Source: Alphaproteobacteria bacterium (GTDB lineage Bacteria; Pseudomonadota; Alphaproteobacteria; RF32; CAG-239). Taken from it: DNA of 64,000 bases. The position numbers and the translations under genes are program-made. A model generated the notes under the pieces. That model worked only from the letters and a program-made list of their open reading frames with translations, had not been told where the DNA came from and made no database searches. Below, piece by piece: positions 25,152-35,094 of the stretch. Numbering within the stretch: the stretch's first letter is position 1; each line of letters starts with the position of its first letter. The stretch spans positions 408,563 through 472,562 of the forward strand of contig JAQWBS010000001.1 of assembly GCA_028706255.1 (NCBI GenBank), given 5' to 3'.

Positions 25152-26276
25152 TTACATTCCCATTGAAGCCGTAATCTGGTCTTGCATGGCAAACACGCCT
25201 AAAACAGCCCAAGCAATTACACCACCCACGGAAAGCAAAGCAACCATGTTCAAAATTGAGGCTTTTTGTTCAATCATATACACACTTTCCTCAAGCCAGT
25301 TGTTTGCTAGGTTATCTAAGGCTTCTTCAAAGTTATCCAATTCGGAATAAATCTTAAGGTCAGCCACAATTTCTTTATCAGGAAAATTAAGCCCTGTTTT
25401 CATCAAAGATTGTCCTAAGTTGTCACCATTATTGACGAAGACAAGCGTTTTGTCGATTCTTTCTTGCAAATAACGGCTAGAGTCTTTTCTTAAGGCACGC
25501 AAAGCTGTTGAAACTGGTGTGCCACCTTTGATAAGTGCAGATAAAGCTAAGAGCCAACTAATGCCCACGAAAACTTTATAAAGCGACCAAGGTGGCATGT
25601 TGTCAACAAAGGCTCTGACCTTTCCTGTCCAAATCCCAATGGTGAAATAAATTGCTGACATTGCAATTGGTAAACTGGCAAAAGCAAATATCCAGTTTTT
25701 ATCAATCCACACGGAAACATTATATAATGAGGCAGCGCTTCCACGCCAATGCACCCCAGGGGCAGCTTCAACCATCGGCGGAACCATATAAACCCCAATT
25801 CCATAAATAATCAAAACAGACATCATCGCCAAAAAGCTCGGATAAGCAACCGCTCCGATAATCGGACGAATCATTTTGGTTGACCCTTCTGTCACCTTAA
25901 TAAGGTTTAAAATCGCACTTTCAAGGTCGGTCACGTCACCAACGGAAAGCATCAATCTTTCTCTATCTGGTGCCCAGCCTTTCAAAGCTTCTGAAAATGG
26001 CAAACCATTCTGCAAGGCTCTTGCCCAAGCGGCAACGGCAATTGCCATTGGCTCATTAGGGCTTTTTCCACCATTGGAAAATCCATCGTGGAGCATATCA
26101 AGAGAGTTCATTAAGGAAAATCGGTTGCTCATCAAAGCCGCAATTTTTTTGAAAACTTTTAGTCTGACAGCTCCAGAAAACAGGCAAATCATTCTTGCAT
26201 AATACATTTCAACCTGATTAAGGCTGTTCACTGCCTTGTTCAGGGAAGTCGATCTGCGTTTTGGGTCTCTAGCCAT
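25152..26276 (-). CDS. Type IVb pilus inner-membrane platform protein PilR
   Basis: This 374-residue GspF/PilC-family protein has two cytoplasmic helical domains separated by membrane helices near 155-175, 203-225 and 348-368, with the family pattern of a GVYMVPPMVEA periplasmic loop. The repeated helical domain starts MSNRFSLMNSLDML and again LLALSALIKGGTPVSTALRAL. It organises assembly of the pilus at the inner membrane and binds the PilQ ATPase, whose gene ends 11 bp upstream. RBS GGAG before ATG 26276. Confidence 0.85.
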   Translation of the reverse strand: MARDPKRRSTSLNKAVNSLNQVEMYYARMICLFSGAVRLKVFKKIAALMSNRFSLMNSLDMLHDGFSNGGKSPNEPMAIAVAAWARALQNGLPFSEALKGWAPDRERLMLSVGDVTDLESAILNLIKVTEGSTKMIRPIIGAVAYPSFLAMMSVLIIYGIGVYMVPPMVEAAPGVHWRGSAASLYNVSVWIDKNWIFAFASLPIAMSAIYFTIGIWTGKVRAFVDNMPPWSLYKVFVGISWLLALSALIKGGTPVSTALRALRKDSSRYLQERIDKTLVFVNNGDNLGQSLMKTGLNFPDKEIVADLKIYSELDNFEEALDNLANNWLEESVYMIEQKASILNMVALLSVGGVIAWAVLGVFAMQDQITASMGM

Positions 26277-26287
26277 ATAAATTCTCC

Positions 26288-27934
26288 TTAGTATATTGGA
26301 CGCTGATCAAGCAATCCGCACCAACGTTCAATTTCTTCTAAATCAATATATCCCTTAAGCATACGCTCAATGGCAGCTTCCTTCAAGGTTCTGCCGTTCA
26401 AATCACTGGTCCAGTATTCAATGGCTTTTCTAGTTTCACCATTAATCATCAATTCCAAAAACATTGCATCAGGAAGAATAATCTCTGGCACAGATGTTCT
26501 GCCCTTAACCCCTTGACCATTACAAAACTTACAGCCCGGACCTTTGATGAAGGAATTTTCAATGCCAAAATCTCCCATGGCAACTTTTAGACGTTTCACA
26601 GCAGGGTCGTTATATTTTTCTTTCACAGGAATGCGACAATGCGGACAAAGTTTTCTGAACAGACGTTGCGCAATTAAACCTTTCATAATTTCGGCATCAT
26701 TCAACATATATGGTTCAACGCCCATATCTCTCATACGAGTGATAATCGCTGGTGCACTGTTGGCGTGAAGTGTTGACCAAACCGAGTGACCTGAAAGGGC
26801 GCCCTTAAAGGTTAATTCTGCCGCAGCAAGTGTTCGAATTTCACCAACCATCAAAATGTCAGGGTCAGAACGAAGCGCTGCAGACAAGGCTTTTGTAAAT
26901 TGCTCATCTTTTTCTTCTTCTGAGTTAGCATTCGTCACAGGCATTTGTCTTGCCCCAGGAATTGGATACTCAGGCGGATCTTCCACAGTAATGAGGTTAA
27001 CTTCATAGTCTCTATCTTGCAAAAGCTTAATCATATTTCTTTGCAAGGTCGTACTTTTTCCTGAACCGGTTGGCCCTGAAATGATGTTCAGCCCAATTGG
27101 GTTAGCTCTTAAGCGGAAAAATAAATCAAGTTCATATTTTCCAAAACCAAGCGTTTCCAAGTCACCACTGCCATCTGGGTTGTCATCAGCGTAAAGCAAA
27201 CGCATAACTAAATATTGCGACCCAAAAGCAATTGGATTAAATTGTAAACGAATTGCCAAAACATTATGTGGCAACATCAGTTTACCTTTTGACCCTCTCA
27301 GAGGTGTTGATCCAAGCTTTTGTGCGCCTTGAAATTCGTTTTGAGCATAGTTTGAGTCGGAAATGTCGGCAGAGGCAAAGGCGGCACGCACAAAGGCTTC
27401 GCCCCATTCTTTGTTATATTCCATTTCCTGAATCATCATACCGTTAATGCGGAAAAAAATCTGCGTGTTGCTTGCTGCAACAATGACGTGAACGTCGGAA
27501 ACTTTTTGGCTGGCTGCTCTTGCGACCACATTGACAAAGTCTTTCTGCATCTGCAAGCTTTCAACCGTGCCATCATTTGATTCAAGAGAAGCAAATTTTC
27601 GTTCAGCAATCGCATAAACAGTGTTGAGCTCGTTCATGGAAACATATTGTGGCTTCCTGATGTTAAGTCTTCTTTTGCGGGCTAAAACTTCAAAACTGAG
27701 CACACGTCCGTCAAATTTGTGGTTTTCAGAAACAATAAATTGTCCATCAGCAAAAAGAGCCAACAGACGTCTCGTATCATCATCAATTGTGAGAGATGAA
27801 CCTTGAAGCGTTAAAAGTTTGTTTCCGTTCGCAAAGTAGGCATCAATTCTCTGTGTTGCCGTAACCACAGGAGATGGCGTTGCGCCATCTCCTTGATCAA
27901 CTTGAGGGTTATTTGTAGTTTCTTCAACCATCAT
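26288..27934 (-). CDS. Type IVb pilus assembly ATPase PilQ (GspE family)
   Basis: This 548-residue ATPase has Walker A GPTGSGKSTTL, the Asp box LITVEDPPEYPIPGARQ, Walker B DILMVGEIRTLAAAE and a His box HSVWSTLHANSAP. A zinc knuckle follows, C-PHC and C-KFC, with a long spacer (LCPHCRIPVK to GCKFCNGQG), as in GspE/PilB extension motors. It drives pilin polymerisation. The gene lies between pilP and pilR, the R64 order. RBS AAGG before ATG 27934. Confidence 0.9.
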   Translation of the reverse strand: MMVEETTNNPQVDQGDGATPSPVVTATQRIDAYFANGNKLLTLQGSSLTIDDDTRRLLALFADGQFIVSENHKFDGRVLSFEVLARKRRLNIRKPQYVSMNELNTVYAIAERKFASLESNDGTVESLQMQKDFVNVVARAASQKVSDVHVIVAASNTQIFFRINGMMIQEMEYNKEWGEAFVRAAFASADISDSNYAQNEFQGAQKLGSTPLRGSKGKLMLPHNVLAIRLQFNPIAFGSQYLVMRLLYADDNPDGSGDLETLGFGKYELDLFFRLRANPIGLNIISGPTGSGKSTTLQRNMIKLLQDRDYEVNLITVEDPPEYPIPGARQMPVTNANSEEEKDEQFTKALSAALRSDPDILMVGEIRTLAAAELTFKGALSGHSVWSTLHANSAPAIITRMRDMGVEPYMLNDAEIMKGLIAQRLFRKLCPHCRIPVKEKYNDPAVKRLKVAMGDFGIENSFIKGPGCKFCNGQGVKGRTSVPEIILPDAMFLELMINGETRKAIEYWTSDLNGRTLKEAAIERMLKGYIDLEEIERWCGLLDQRPIY

Positions 27935-27978
27935 AATACCTTGCTTATAAACAATTGTGTTTGATTAAAAAACACAAA

Positions 27979-29334
27979 CTATCTAACAAACATGCCTTTC
28001 ATAAAGCTGTCTGGAACAAATTTATCATCTTCTTTTTGAGAAGGTTTCATTACGCTTTCTGAACCCAAAGGAACAAGACTTTTCATTTTCAATTCTGCAT
28101 CTGGTTCTTTATCAAGAATACCACCAGCTGAGAAATAGATATAATCTTTTGCGCCAGCACGATCTGCTCTAATGAAAGTTGGAGCAATTTCTTCAATGAT
28201 GTGTCCACTCTTCAATAAAGTTCCTTTTTGAATCAAGAAAGCTTCAGCACCGCTTTTATTAGAAATTTTAGCAATCATATTATCTCCTTTTCCTCTGATT
28301 TCAAGAATGATATATTCATCACTCAATTTCAGATTAGGATTATCACTCGTGCCAAATCCTGGTGTTGAGAATGGATTTTGGATGCCATCACCTTGCAAGG
28401 TGCTCATTGCTTTAATTTTAGCATTCAAAATGGAAATTTGTGTTTGCAAACTTTCAATTTCTTTTGCATAATTTTCTTTTGCAGTAGTAGCTTCGCTAGA
28501 AATTTTCTTCGATAAAGTGGAAAGTTGAGTCATCTTATTTTTGAAGTCATTGATATAATCATCTCTTTCTTTTTCAACGGCTTGAGTCTTTTTATAAGCT
28601 GTTGAAAGTGCTTCAATCCACTTTTTGTTTTCAAGAAGCATATGAGACTTATAAGCTTTAAGAACTTTTTCTTGTCTTAGCTTTTCAAGTTTGATTTCAT
28701 TTTCTTTCAACTTAGCCTGTTCAGCCAAAAGTTTTTTCTGTTGTTCAGCTTCCCAGTTGAGTTTTTCACGTCTTTTGCGTTCTTTTGCATCTTCTTCATC
28801 TTGAATAGATTTTTGTCTTTGCATTCTAATTGCTTCGATTTCATTTTTGATTTTTTCTCTTCTGAGCTCTAAAGTCAACAAAGCTGTTTGTTTTTCCAAG
28901 TCTGACATTTGAGAAAACAAACGTTCATCCGTTTGTGATAAAAGAACTTCACCAAAAGCATTGCCTGCAGGCAACTGAGGCACAGAGCCTAAATCTGTTT
29001 CAGCCGTTTCTTTGGCTTTTACAACATCTGTTGAAGAAGGTTCAAGACTACCAAAAAGGTTTTGAGGTGTTTCATCTTTCTTTTCAGTGAGGGTGACTTT
29101 CTCCGCAGAAATTTTTTCAGTTGGCTGAATCAACCCTGATGAAGCAGTCGTTTCTTCTTCAAAAAGGGAAACTTCATTAGGAATGCCGCTGTCAAAATCA
29201 AGGAAACCATCGTTTTGTTCAACATCACTCGCAAGGGACACTGTTCCTTGAGCACGCACATCACTTATGCTCAATGAAGCAACAAGTAAAGTTAGTGTCG
29301 TTCCGCTCAATATTCTCTTTATATTATAATACAT
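27979..29334 (-). CDS. Type IVb pilus PilP-like protein with long coiled coil
   Basis: I start it at ATG 29334 (GGAG 8 nt upstream), overlapping the pilO end. The 451-residue product has a signal peptide (about 1-27). Residues about 145-310 are a Lys/Glu/Gln-rich predicted coiled coil. The C-terminal domain (about 345-420) has EYIILEIRGKGDNMIAKISN and KGTLLKSGHIIEEI, the small beta domain of PilP-type proteins. R64 PilP is periplasmic and links PilO to the secretin. The coiled coil makes this version much longer than typical. Confidence 0.75.
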   Translation of the reverse strand: MYYNIKRILSGTTLTLLVASLSISDVRAQGTVSLASDVEQNDGFLDFDSGIPNEVSLFEEETTASSGLIQPTEKISAEKVTLTEKKDETPQNLFGSLEPSSTDVVKAKETAETDLGSVPQLPAGNAFGEVLLSQTDERLFSQMSDLEKQTALLTLELRREKIKNEIEAIRMQRQKSIQDEEDAKERKRREKLNWEAEQQKKLLAEQAKLKENEIKLEKLRQEKVLKAYKSHMLLENKKWIEALSTAYKKTQAVEKERDDYINDFKNKMTQLSTLSKKISSEATTAKENYAKEIESLQTQISILNAKIKAMSTLQGDGIQNPFSTPGFGTSDNPNLKLSDEYIILEIRGKGDNMIAKISNKSGAEAFLIQKGTLLKSGHIIEEIAPTFIRADRAGAKDYIYFSAGGILDKEPDAELKMKSLVPLGSESVMKPSQKEDDKFVPDSFMKGMFVR

Positions 29335-30622
29335 AGATAGCTCCTTCATAATCCCAAGTTTCATTACCAACATTATATTTTATCATTGTAATATCAAGTC
29401 CTGAAAATTTTGTTAACAAATCTCTCCAAACCAACGGATTACTGTTTGAGTTAAAGGTAAATTTAACTGAACGATAAGTGTTGTTTTGAGGTGACTTATA
29501 TGAAAAACTTGTCAAAGTCACGGTTTGCCCTAGAGATTGGAAAATGTTGTTTAACATCACCTTCAAATCATAGTCATTCATTGTTGGAGGCGTTTCAATG
29601 CTTTTGATGTTATTGAAAGGCAGAGAAACAATCGCACTATTTCCGTTGTCAGAGATAGATTTTGCAGAAAAAGTGAGTCCAGACTGATCAAGAGATTTCT
29701 GCAGCCAAGAAATTCGACCAACATCTCTTGTCCAGTCAGTTAAGATCGCTGATGGATTGCACACGATGTTGCCCATCTTCCAACCTGGAGGCATAATTTT
29801 CATCAAAGAAAGAACACCACCAAGGCATTGTTCCATGACTTGGCTTGGGTCTTTAATCTTTTCCCATGGTTTTGGCTCTGGTGGCGGAAGATCAGGCTGA
29901 ATAATTTTTGGTGCCACTGGTGCAATAATTGGTCTTTTTGGAGGTGTTAGGAAAATAGCATCCATAATGCTATAAAGCAACCACAGACCAACGACCGCAG
30001 AAATACCAACAATCGTCAAAAGTTTTGTGCCACGAAGTGCTTTAATTTTTTGGAGTTTAGCTGTTAGCCCACGTTCAAAAACATCTTCAATGTCAGGATA
30101 GGTTGTGTCATCAATTTCCCATTCAGTTGGAGCAATTTTATAACCCCAATCTGGAACAGCAAGCATTGACATAAATTGTTCTTTGGCCTCTTCTTCGTTT
30201 TTGAAGAGCATATCACCATCAGAGAGAATAATATCGTTTCTGACGCAAGTATACCACCAGCCTTCTTTAAGCTTGAAAACTGCGACAAAAGATGAAACAT
30301 CTGAAAAAGAGGAAACTAACCTAACTGCTGCAACTTCTTCGTTGTTTTTATATCCTTCATGAGAAACGCAAATACCAAACTGTGGAGCTTTACCTTTTTT
30401 GATACAAAAGAGGTCGGCACCTTCCAAAATTCCTTCACTTGCTTCTTCCACTTCAACATAAGGGTCATCAGCATTTTGGAGAGGTTGCCAGAACAAGCTA
30501 GTGGCATAGTTTAAGCCACCAATGCTCACTCTTGTTCCCCAAGCACGATCAGATTCAACCCCTAGTGGTTCGAAAGTGTCGTTGGAACTTGTTTCAATTA
30601 TTTCATCAGTTTCATCTTGCAC
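29324..30622 (-). CDS. Type IVb pilus PilO-like accessory protein
   Basis: The start is probably GTG 30622, with AAGGG upstream. The 432-residue product has a cytoplasmic N-terminal region (about 1-195), one membrane helix (TIVGISAVVGLWLLYSIMDAIFL, about 201-224) and a periplasmic part rich in Pro near 230-250. The cytoplasmic part contains repeated GW/WWYTCVRN-type motifs seen in PilO of thin-pilus operons. It sits between the secretin and pilP, as in R64. No close family domain is visible beyond this. Confidence 0.7.
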   Translation of the reverse strand: MQDETDEIIETSSNDTFEPLGVESDRAWGTRVSIGGLNYATSLFWQPLQNADDPYVEVEEASEGILEGADLFCIKKGKAPQFGICVSHEGYKNNEEVAAVRLVSSFSDVSSFVAVFKLKEGWWYTCVRNDIILSDGDMLFKNEEEAKEQFMSMLAVPDWGYKIAPTEWEIDDTTYPDIEDVFERGLTAKLQKIKALRGTKLLTIVGISAVVGLWLLYSIMDAIFLTPPKRPIIAPVAPKIIQPDLPPPEPKPWEKIKDPSQVMEQCLGGVLSLMKIMPPGWKMGNIVCNPSAILTDWTRDVGRISWLQKSLDQSGLTFSAKSISDNGNSAIVSLPFNNIKSIETPPTMNDYDLKVMLNNIFQSLGQTVTLTSFSYKSPQNNTYRSVKFTFNSNSNPLVWRDLLTKFSGLDITMIKYNVGNETWDYEGAIYVL

Positions 30623-30643
30623 GATCTTAGCCCTTTATGCTGA

Positions 30644-32248
30644 TTACATATCTCTCATTCTAGATTCAGGTGTTAACGGAGATTCTAGAACAACAGGTGT
30701 CATAACAATAACCAAAATAGCCTTATCTTTTTCAACGATAGTAGAACCACCGAAGAGTGTATTAGAAGCTTTGCCAACACCAGTTTTTTCAATGTTGTTG
30801 TCAACTTTTTCATAACCTGTCAAAATGAGGGTTTCTCCGGATTTCATTGCGACTTCTTGCGTGAAACCACGAGACTCAATGACTGGGTTTTGAATGAATT
30901 GACCACTATCTTCTTCACCAATATTAACTCTTTCAAGACTAACGAGGTCAGATAAAGTCAAGTTGAAAGAAACCATCAAGCGATTATGTTCCAAAATACG
31001 AGGTAAAACATCCATTGTAAAACCAGTTTCAATTTCGTCTGTTTCAACGGATAGGTCGACAAAGTTAGCATCGCCACCACTGTTTGTTTTTGTAATTTCA
31101 GAAATGTATTTCTGTTTGCTCACAACTTGAATTGGAGCTGGTTTATTATTCAAGGTTGTAACAGTACCGCTTGTAACAAGATTTGCTGTTCCTTGGGTTG
31201 ATAAAGCTTGAATAGAGGCATCAAGGCTCCAATTTGAAGGTTTAATTGCCATTGAAATATTCTTTGCCATATCATCGCCGAAAGCATTAGCAGGACTTAA
31301 CAAAGTGAATTTTGTTTTTCCATCATCAAAACCAGCATTAAGGTTTAGCCCATATTTGTCAGCATCTTTCAACGTGACTTGGAAAACTTTGACACTAATT
31401 GCCACTTGCTTTGCAAGTCTTTGGTTTTGTTCGTTAACAAACTTGGCAACTTTTTTGATGTCATTCGGATTTGCCGTTAACGTAATTGTTCCGTTTGTGG
31501 AATCAATGCTGAGTTTTGCTTCAGTATCAACCATTGAAGTGATAGATTTTTCAACGTTTGTCCAAAGCTCAATTTCTGCAGAGCTTGTTAAAGAGATAGA
31601 TGATGTTCCGCCTCCTCCAGCACCTGTTGATTGTCCACCAACGTTTGCAGTGAGAGATTGTTTTGTTGGCAAGCTATAAAGCACAAATGTTTTTGTGACA
31701 TATCTATAAAAATAAACTTGATTATTTTCATATTTCCACCAAATACCAAAACGGGAAGAAACCTCATCAAGTAACCCACTTAAAGGTCCTTTATAGGAAA
31801 CAAGCATTTTTGTTGGTTCAGCCCAGCCTAAATTCATATTATCTGTGGTTGGAGCGTTTTCAAGCGCAGCTGAAATAGCATCTTTCTCAAGAGCAGGTGC
31901 ATATCTAACTTGAATTGAAGTCACTTTATTAATCATATCGCCAATTTCATAAAGCGTAATTGGACGATTGCTCACCAAAGTGATACCGTCCTTTGCTTCA
32001 AGATAAGTTGGTAAAGGTTCGCCCTCATATTCAACAGTGCTTTTATCACCAAGCCAAATATCATTTTTAACACGGATAACATCTTCTGGTGCTACTTTAC
32101 TTGGAGCCTTTGCTTTTTCCATCAAATTTGATGTAACCTGAACTTCTCTTTCTGCAGTCGCCTCTGTTTGAGGGGACACAGAACAAGAGATGATGAAAAC
32201 ACTTGCCACCATCCCTAAACAGATTTTTAATAAATTAGTCATACGCAT
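30644..32248 (-). CDS. Type IVb pilus secretin PilN (lipoprotein)
   Basis: Of several ATGs I prefer 32248, since GGAGG lies 6 nt upstream. The 534-residue product has a lipobox FIISC and a STN/N-domain region (about 90-180) with SIQVRYAPALE. N1-type domains follow, then the C-terminal secretin core: VTTLNNKPAPIQVVSKQ, DEIETGFTMDVLPRI, RLMVSFNLTLSDL, SGETLILTGYEKV and VIVMTPVV. It forms the outer-membrane pore. It overlaps the upstream lipoprotein gene, so the two are translationally linked. Confidence 0.88.
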   Translation of the reverse strand: MRMTNLLKICLGMVASVFIISCSVSPQTEATAEREVQVTSNLMEKAKAPSKVAPEDVIRVKNDIWLGDKSTVEYEGEPLPTYLEAKDGITLVSNRPITLYEIGDMINKVTSIQVRYAPALEKDAISAALENAPTTDNMNLGWAEPTKMLVSYKGPLSGLLDEVSSRFGIWWKYENNQVYFYRYVTKTFVLYSLPTKQSLTANVGGQSTGAGGGGTSSISLTSSAEIELWTNVEKSITSMVDTEAKLSIDSTNGTITLTANPNDIKKVAKFVNEQNQRLAKQVAISVKVFQVTLKDADKYGLNLNAGFDDGKTKFTLLSPANAFGDDMAKNISMAIKPSNWSLDASIQALSTQGTANLVTSGTVTTLNNKPAPIQVVSKQKYISEITKTNSGGDANFVDLSVETDEIETGFTMDVLPRILEHNRLMVSFNLTLSDLVSLERVNIGEEDSGQFIQNPVIESRGFTQEVAMKSGETLILTGYEKVDNNIEKTGVGKASNTLFGGSTIVEKDKAILVIVMTPVVLESPLTPESRMRDM

Positions 32249-32936
32249 TTTCATCCTCCAAGGTCTCAACAACTAAGACACGGTTACCTTTATAAAATGT
32301 TGCAATTGGTGCAGGTCTTGCTCTGGCAAAAGCTCTGATAAGTGCTGAGCTGACGTCGGCAAATCTGCCTCTAAACATTGCACCAGCAGTGATTTTATAG
32401 TTTCTGTTGGTGTTCCAGACAAGTCTCCATCCAGATTTATCACTCCATTCAGTGAGTGTTTGCTTAAGTGTTCCACCTTCTTCAGCGAGCCAATCTTCAA
32501 CGGGATCTTCAGCACTAGCCTCATCTGAGCTAGTTGAATTTCCGTCACTTGCCCCCTCTGAAACACTGATTTGTTCTTCATATTCCAACACTTCTTCTTC
32601 AATGGTTGGCGGAATAGACGCTGATAGATTATTTCCTGCCCCAGCTTGAGTTAGGCGAACGTCGCGAGGGTTTCTCTCGCCATATTCTCTATAATCTGCA
32701 GCAACTTGGGTATAGTTAACAAACTCAGTTTCTTCGTAACTTTGCACGCCACCTTGACAAGATGTGTTGTCGGAAGTTTGAGAGAAACTGTCGTCGCAAG
32801 AGGCTTCAACAGGAACTGTTTGTGCTGGTTCCATGATTGTTCCCGCACAGCCAGTCAATATAAATAGACACATAAAACCAAAAGCAAAGGACGATGCTTT
32901 TCTGATTTCTGCTATTTCGATATTATATTTTTCCAT
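32235..32936 (-). CDS. TcpQ/PilL-like lipoprotein
   Basis: This 233-residue protein has a lipobox LTGC after a hydrophobic leader (about 14-30), giving a mature lipoprotein. A disordered acidic Ser/Glu-rich stretch (about 110-150) precedes a C-terminal domain (about 155-225) with WLAEEGGTLKQTLTEWSDKSGW, YKITAGAMFRGRFADVSSALIRAF and a closing NRVLVVET, the TcpQ/PilL C-terminal pattern. In TCP, TcpQ helps secretin assembly and stability, which fits its place before pilN. Confidence 0.75.
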   Translation of the reverse strand: MEKYNIEIAEIRKASSFAFGFMCLFILTGCAGTIMEPAQTVPVEASCDDSFSQTSDNTSCQGGVQSYEETEFVNYTQVAADYREYGERNPRDVRLTQAGAGNNLSASIPPTIEEEVLEYEEQISVSEGASDGNSTSSDEASAEDPVEDWLAEEGGTLKQTLTEWSDKSGWRLVWNTNRNYKITAGAMFRGRFADVSSALIRAFARARPAPIATFYKGNRVLVVETLEDENAYD

Positions 32937-32980
32937 AGTTTTCTATCCATTTTTAGCGAGTTTCATAATATCAGAGAAAT

Positions 32981-34711
32981 CTACCAAGTTTGGTAATATT
33001 TCGAGAGATTATTAGCCTCTTTGTTGTTTTTATCAACCGTTTTGTCATCACGCACTGCTCTTATAATAAAAGAATTTGGCTCTCTTGTCGTAAAAACAGT
33101 GTTAATTTTGTTATACTCTACACCCTTATTAGTTAAAATATTATGTAAAAGTCTTAATCTTTTTTGTTGAAGCTCAAAAGAGCTTGTTCCATCAATCCGC
33201 ACCTCAAGAAAAACAGAATTATCCTCTTTGACCTTGTTTGCAAAAGCTTCTAGCCATCTCAATGTTGGACCAGAAATTTCTGCACGGTTCGGTTGAAAGG
33301 ATAGTTTAATCTCCGTTGGTAAAATTTTAGTTACTTTATTGTCTTTTTTAGAAGCTTTCGTAAAACTTTTGTACAATTTGGTGCCAGGATCTTCTTCTTC
33401 AACGATTTTAGTTGTGCCAATGATAGGTGTTTCACCAGAGAAAATAGAGCTTAAGCTGTCAAAAATGGTCTTTTTGGTTTTTTTATCACCCTTTGTTTCG
33501 TCTTTTTGCTCAGCATCGCTTCCTTCTTTATTTGTATCTGTTCCCTGTGCTTTTGAAAGCTGCTCCTTGCTTTTTCTCTCCTCAAGATTTTGTTCAATTT
33601 TTTCTTGAAGCTCTTTATTTTTCTGTGAAGAAATGAGTTGTGGCGTTACATTTCCCTCTTTAAGGATATCTTCAGGAATAGGAATAAGAATGTTTCTGAC
33701 CATGTCAGCAACTTTTGTTTCGGCTTGCGATTTTTTGGGCTCAATGAATAAAGCACTTTCTGTTTGAGGTTCTAAGTTCTCAGAAGGTTGTTCAAGGTTC
33801 ACGGTTGCTTGTGGAATGAAGTTAGAAGTGTCGCTTCTGCTTTTAGCCACAACCCATGGAGAACTCTCTTCGCTTTGTTGAGATGGAATAGATTTTGCTT
33901 TCTCTTGTTTAGAAACGCTTTCAATTGGAATATTGCCCTTAGTCATTGCTACAGCATTTTCAGAAGATTTTGTCTTGATATTAATTTTGCCTCGGGAAAC
34001 AGATTCATTTTGCTTTCTCTGGATTGGAATGAAATCTTCTTCAAGCTCCTCCGTATGAGAAAGACTTGCAATTTTTAACTCTTTATCTATGCTTTCCTTT
34101 TCATCTAAAGCTTCGTTAACTTCGGAAAGAGAAACTGGCGTATCATTTTTTTCTAATCCAAACACATCAATTTTTTGAGGGGTTGGCTCAGCAAGTGCAA
34201 GCTTTTTTATATTCTCAGAAGACTCTTCTGGAAGGAAGGCTTCATCTGTTTGTTCATTAAGAGGGAGGGTATCGGCAAGAGCATATGACGTTTCACTGGG
34301 TTTGTCTTCTGAAAGTGCGATGTTAAGAGGTGCAGAAGATGCTTCTTCTGAAGGAAGAACCTTTTCTGCCACCATGTATGTGTCTGCAAAATAGCTGTCA
34401 TCATCAGCATATAAAATAGGTGCTTCATCATTATAAACACCTGAAGATGTTTCTAAAAGGGACGCATATTCTTCAATTTCTTGTTCATTAGCGTTTCTGA
34501 TAAGCTCTTCTTTGTCGACTTTAAGGGTTTCTGCGTATGCAATAATTGTAGGTTCTTCTTTAACAAAGAGCGTAATGTTGTTGCTTGTGATTTTAATTTC
34601 AGAATTTTTGTCTGTTTTTATTGGGCGAAAAAAATACTTATCTGCTAAAAAAATCGTAAGCAGAGATAATAAAAAACTACATATAAAGGTCTTCAACCCG
34701 TTTTTTCTCAT
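32981..34711 (-). CDS. Membrane-anchored protein with degenerate OmpA-like C-terminus
   Basis: The 576-residue product has an N-terminal membrane helix (about 8-24) and a very long acidic, Ser/Glu/Lys-rich disordered region (about 30-440). A C-terminal domain (about 455-560) contains LSFQPNRAEISGPTLRWLEAFA, FLEVRIDG-TSSFELQQKRLRLLHNIL and FIIRAVRD, like an OmpA/MotB peptidoglycan-binding domain that has lost some usual residues. It is the first gene of the pilus operon, preceded by AGAGAGGA. It may tie the machine to peptidoglycan; family assignment is partial. Confidence 0.6.
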   Translation of the reverse strand: MRKNGLKTFICSFLLSLLTIFLADKYFFRPIKTDKNSEIKITSNNITLFVKEEPTIIAYAETLKVDKEELIRNANEQEIEEYASLLETSSGVYNDEAPILYADDDSYFADTYMVAEKVLPSEEASSAPLNIALSEDKPSETSYALADTLPLNEQTDEAFLPEESSENIKKLALAEPTPQKIDVFGLEKNDTPVSLSEVNEALDEKESIDKELKIASLSHTEELEEDFIPIQRKQNESVSRGKINIKTKSSENAVAMTKGNIPIESVSKQEKAKSIPSQQSEESSPWVVAKSRSDTSNFIPQATVNLEQPSENLEPQTESALFIEPKKSQAETKVADMVRNILIPIPEDILKEGNVTPQLISSQKNKELQEKIEQNLEERKSKEQLSKAQGTDTNKEGSDAEQKDETKGDKKTKKTIFDSLSSIFSGETPIIGTTKIVEEEDPGTKLYKSFTKASKKDNKVTKILPTEIKLSFQPNRAEISGPTLRWLEAFANKVKEDNSVFLEVRIDGTSSFELQQKRLRLLHNILTNKGVEYNKINTVFTTREPNSFIIRAVRDDKTVDKNNKEANNLSKYYQTW

Positions 34712-35094
34712 AAAAATCCTCTCTATGCTCTTAAATAAAGCAAAATACTGATATTTGCAAGTATTTTCTAAAACCTAAACTGAGCATCATCACATATAAT
34801 AAGGGAAATAGTTTTAAAGATTAATTAATGTTCAGAATATTTTATAATGCAAAACATCAAAAGATTATCTGAGATGTTATGAAAAAATTTACCATTAACA
34901 GATATAAAATAAGTTGTTATTTTTGTTTGAATGATATTTTTTCACTGTGAAATTTTTGTTACACAAAAAAATATGTTGTAAAAACAATTGATTATCTCAT
35001 AATACTAGACGAGAATATTACTAGCCAAAAAGCCAAAAATTGGCTATTCTATAATAGTACAGGGAGTTTTATATAAAATTTAAGGAGAAGTAAA
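34712..35094. promoter_or_regulatory. Divergent control region between pilus and VirB operons
   Basis: This 383-bp, very AT-rich stretch carries no gene. For the plus strand I see TTGTAA (34976-34981) 16 nt from CATAAT (34998-35003), and a TATAAT at 35050-35055. A 7-bp inverted repeat TAGCCAA (35022-35028) / TTGGCTA (35040-35046) lies just before the second -10 box and could be an operator. AAGGAGAAG (35082-35090) is the ribosome site of the first VirB2-like gene. All calls are by eye. Confidence 0.45.
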
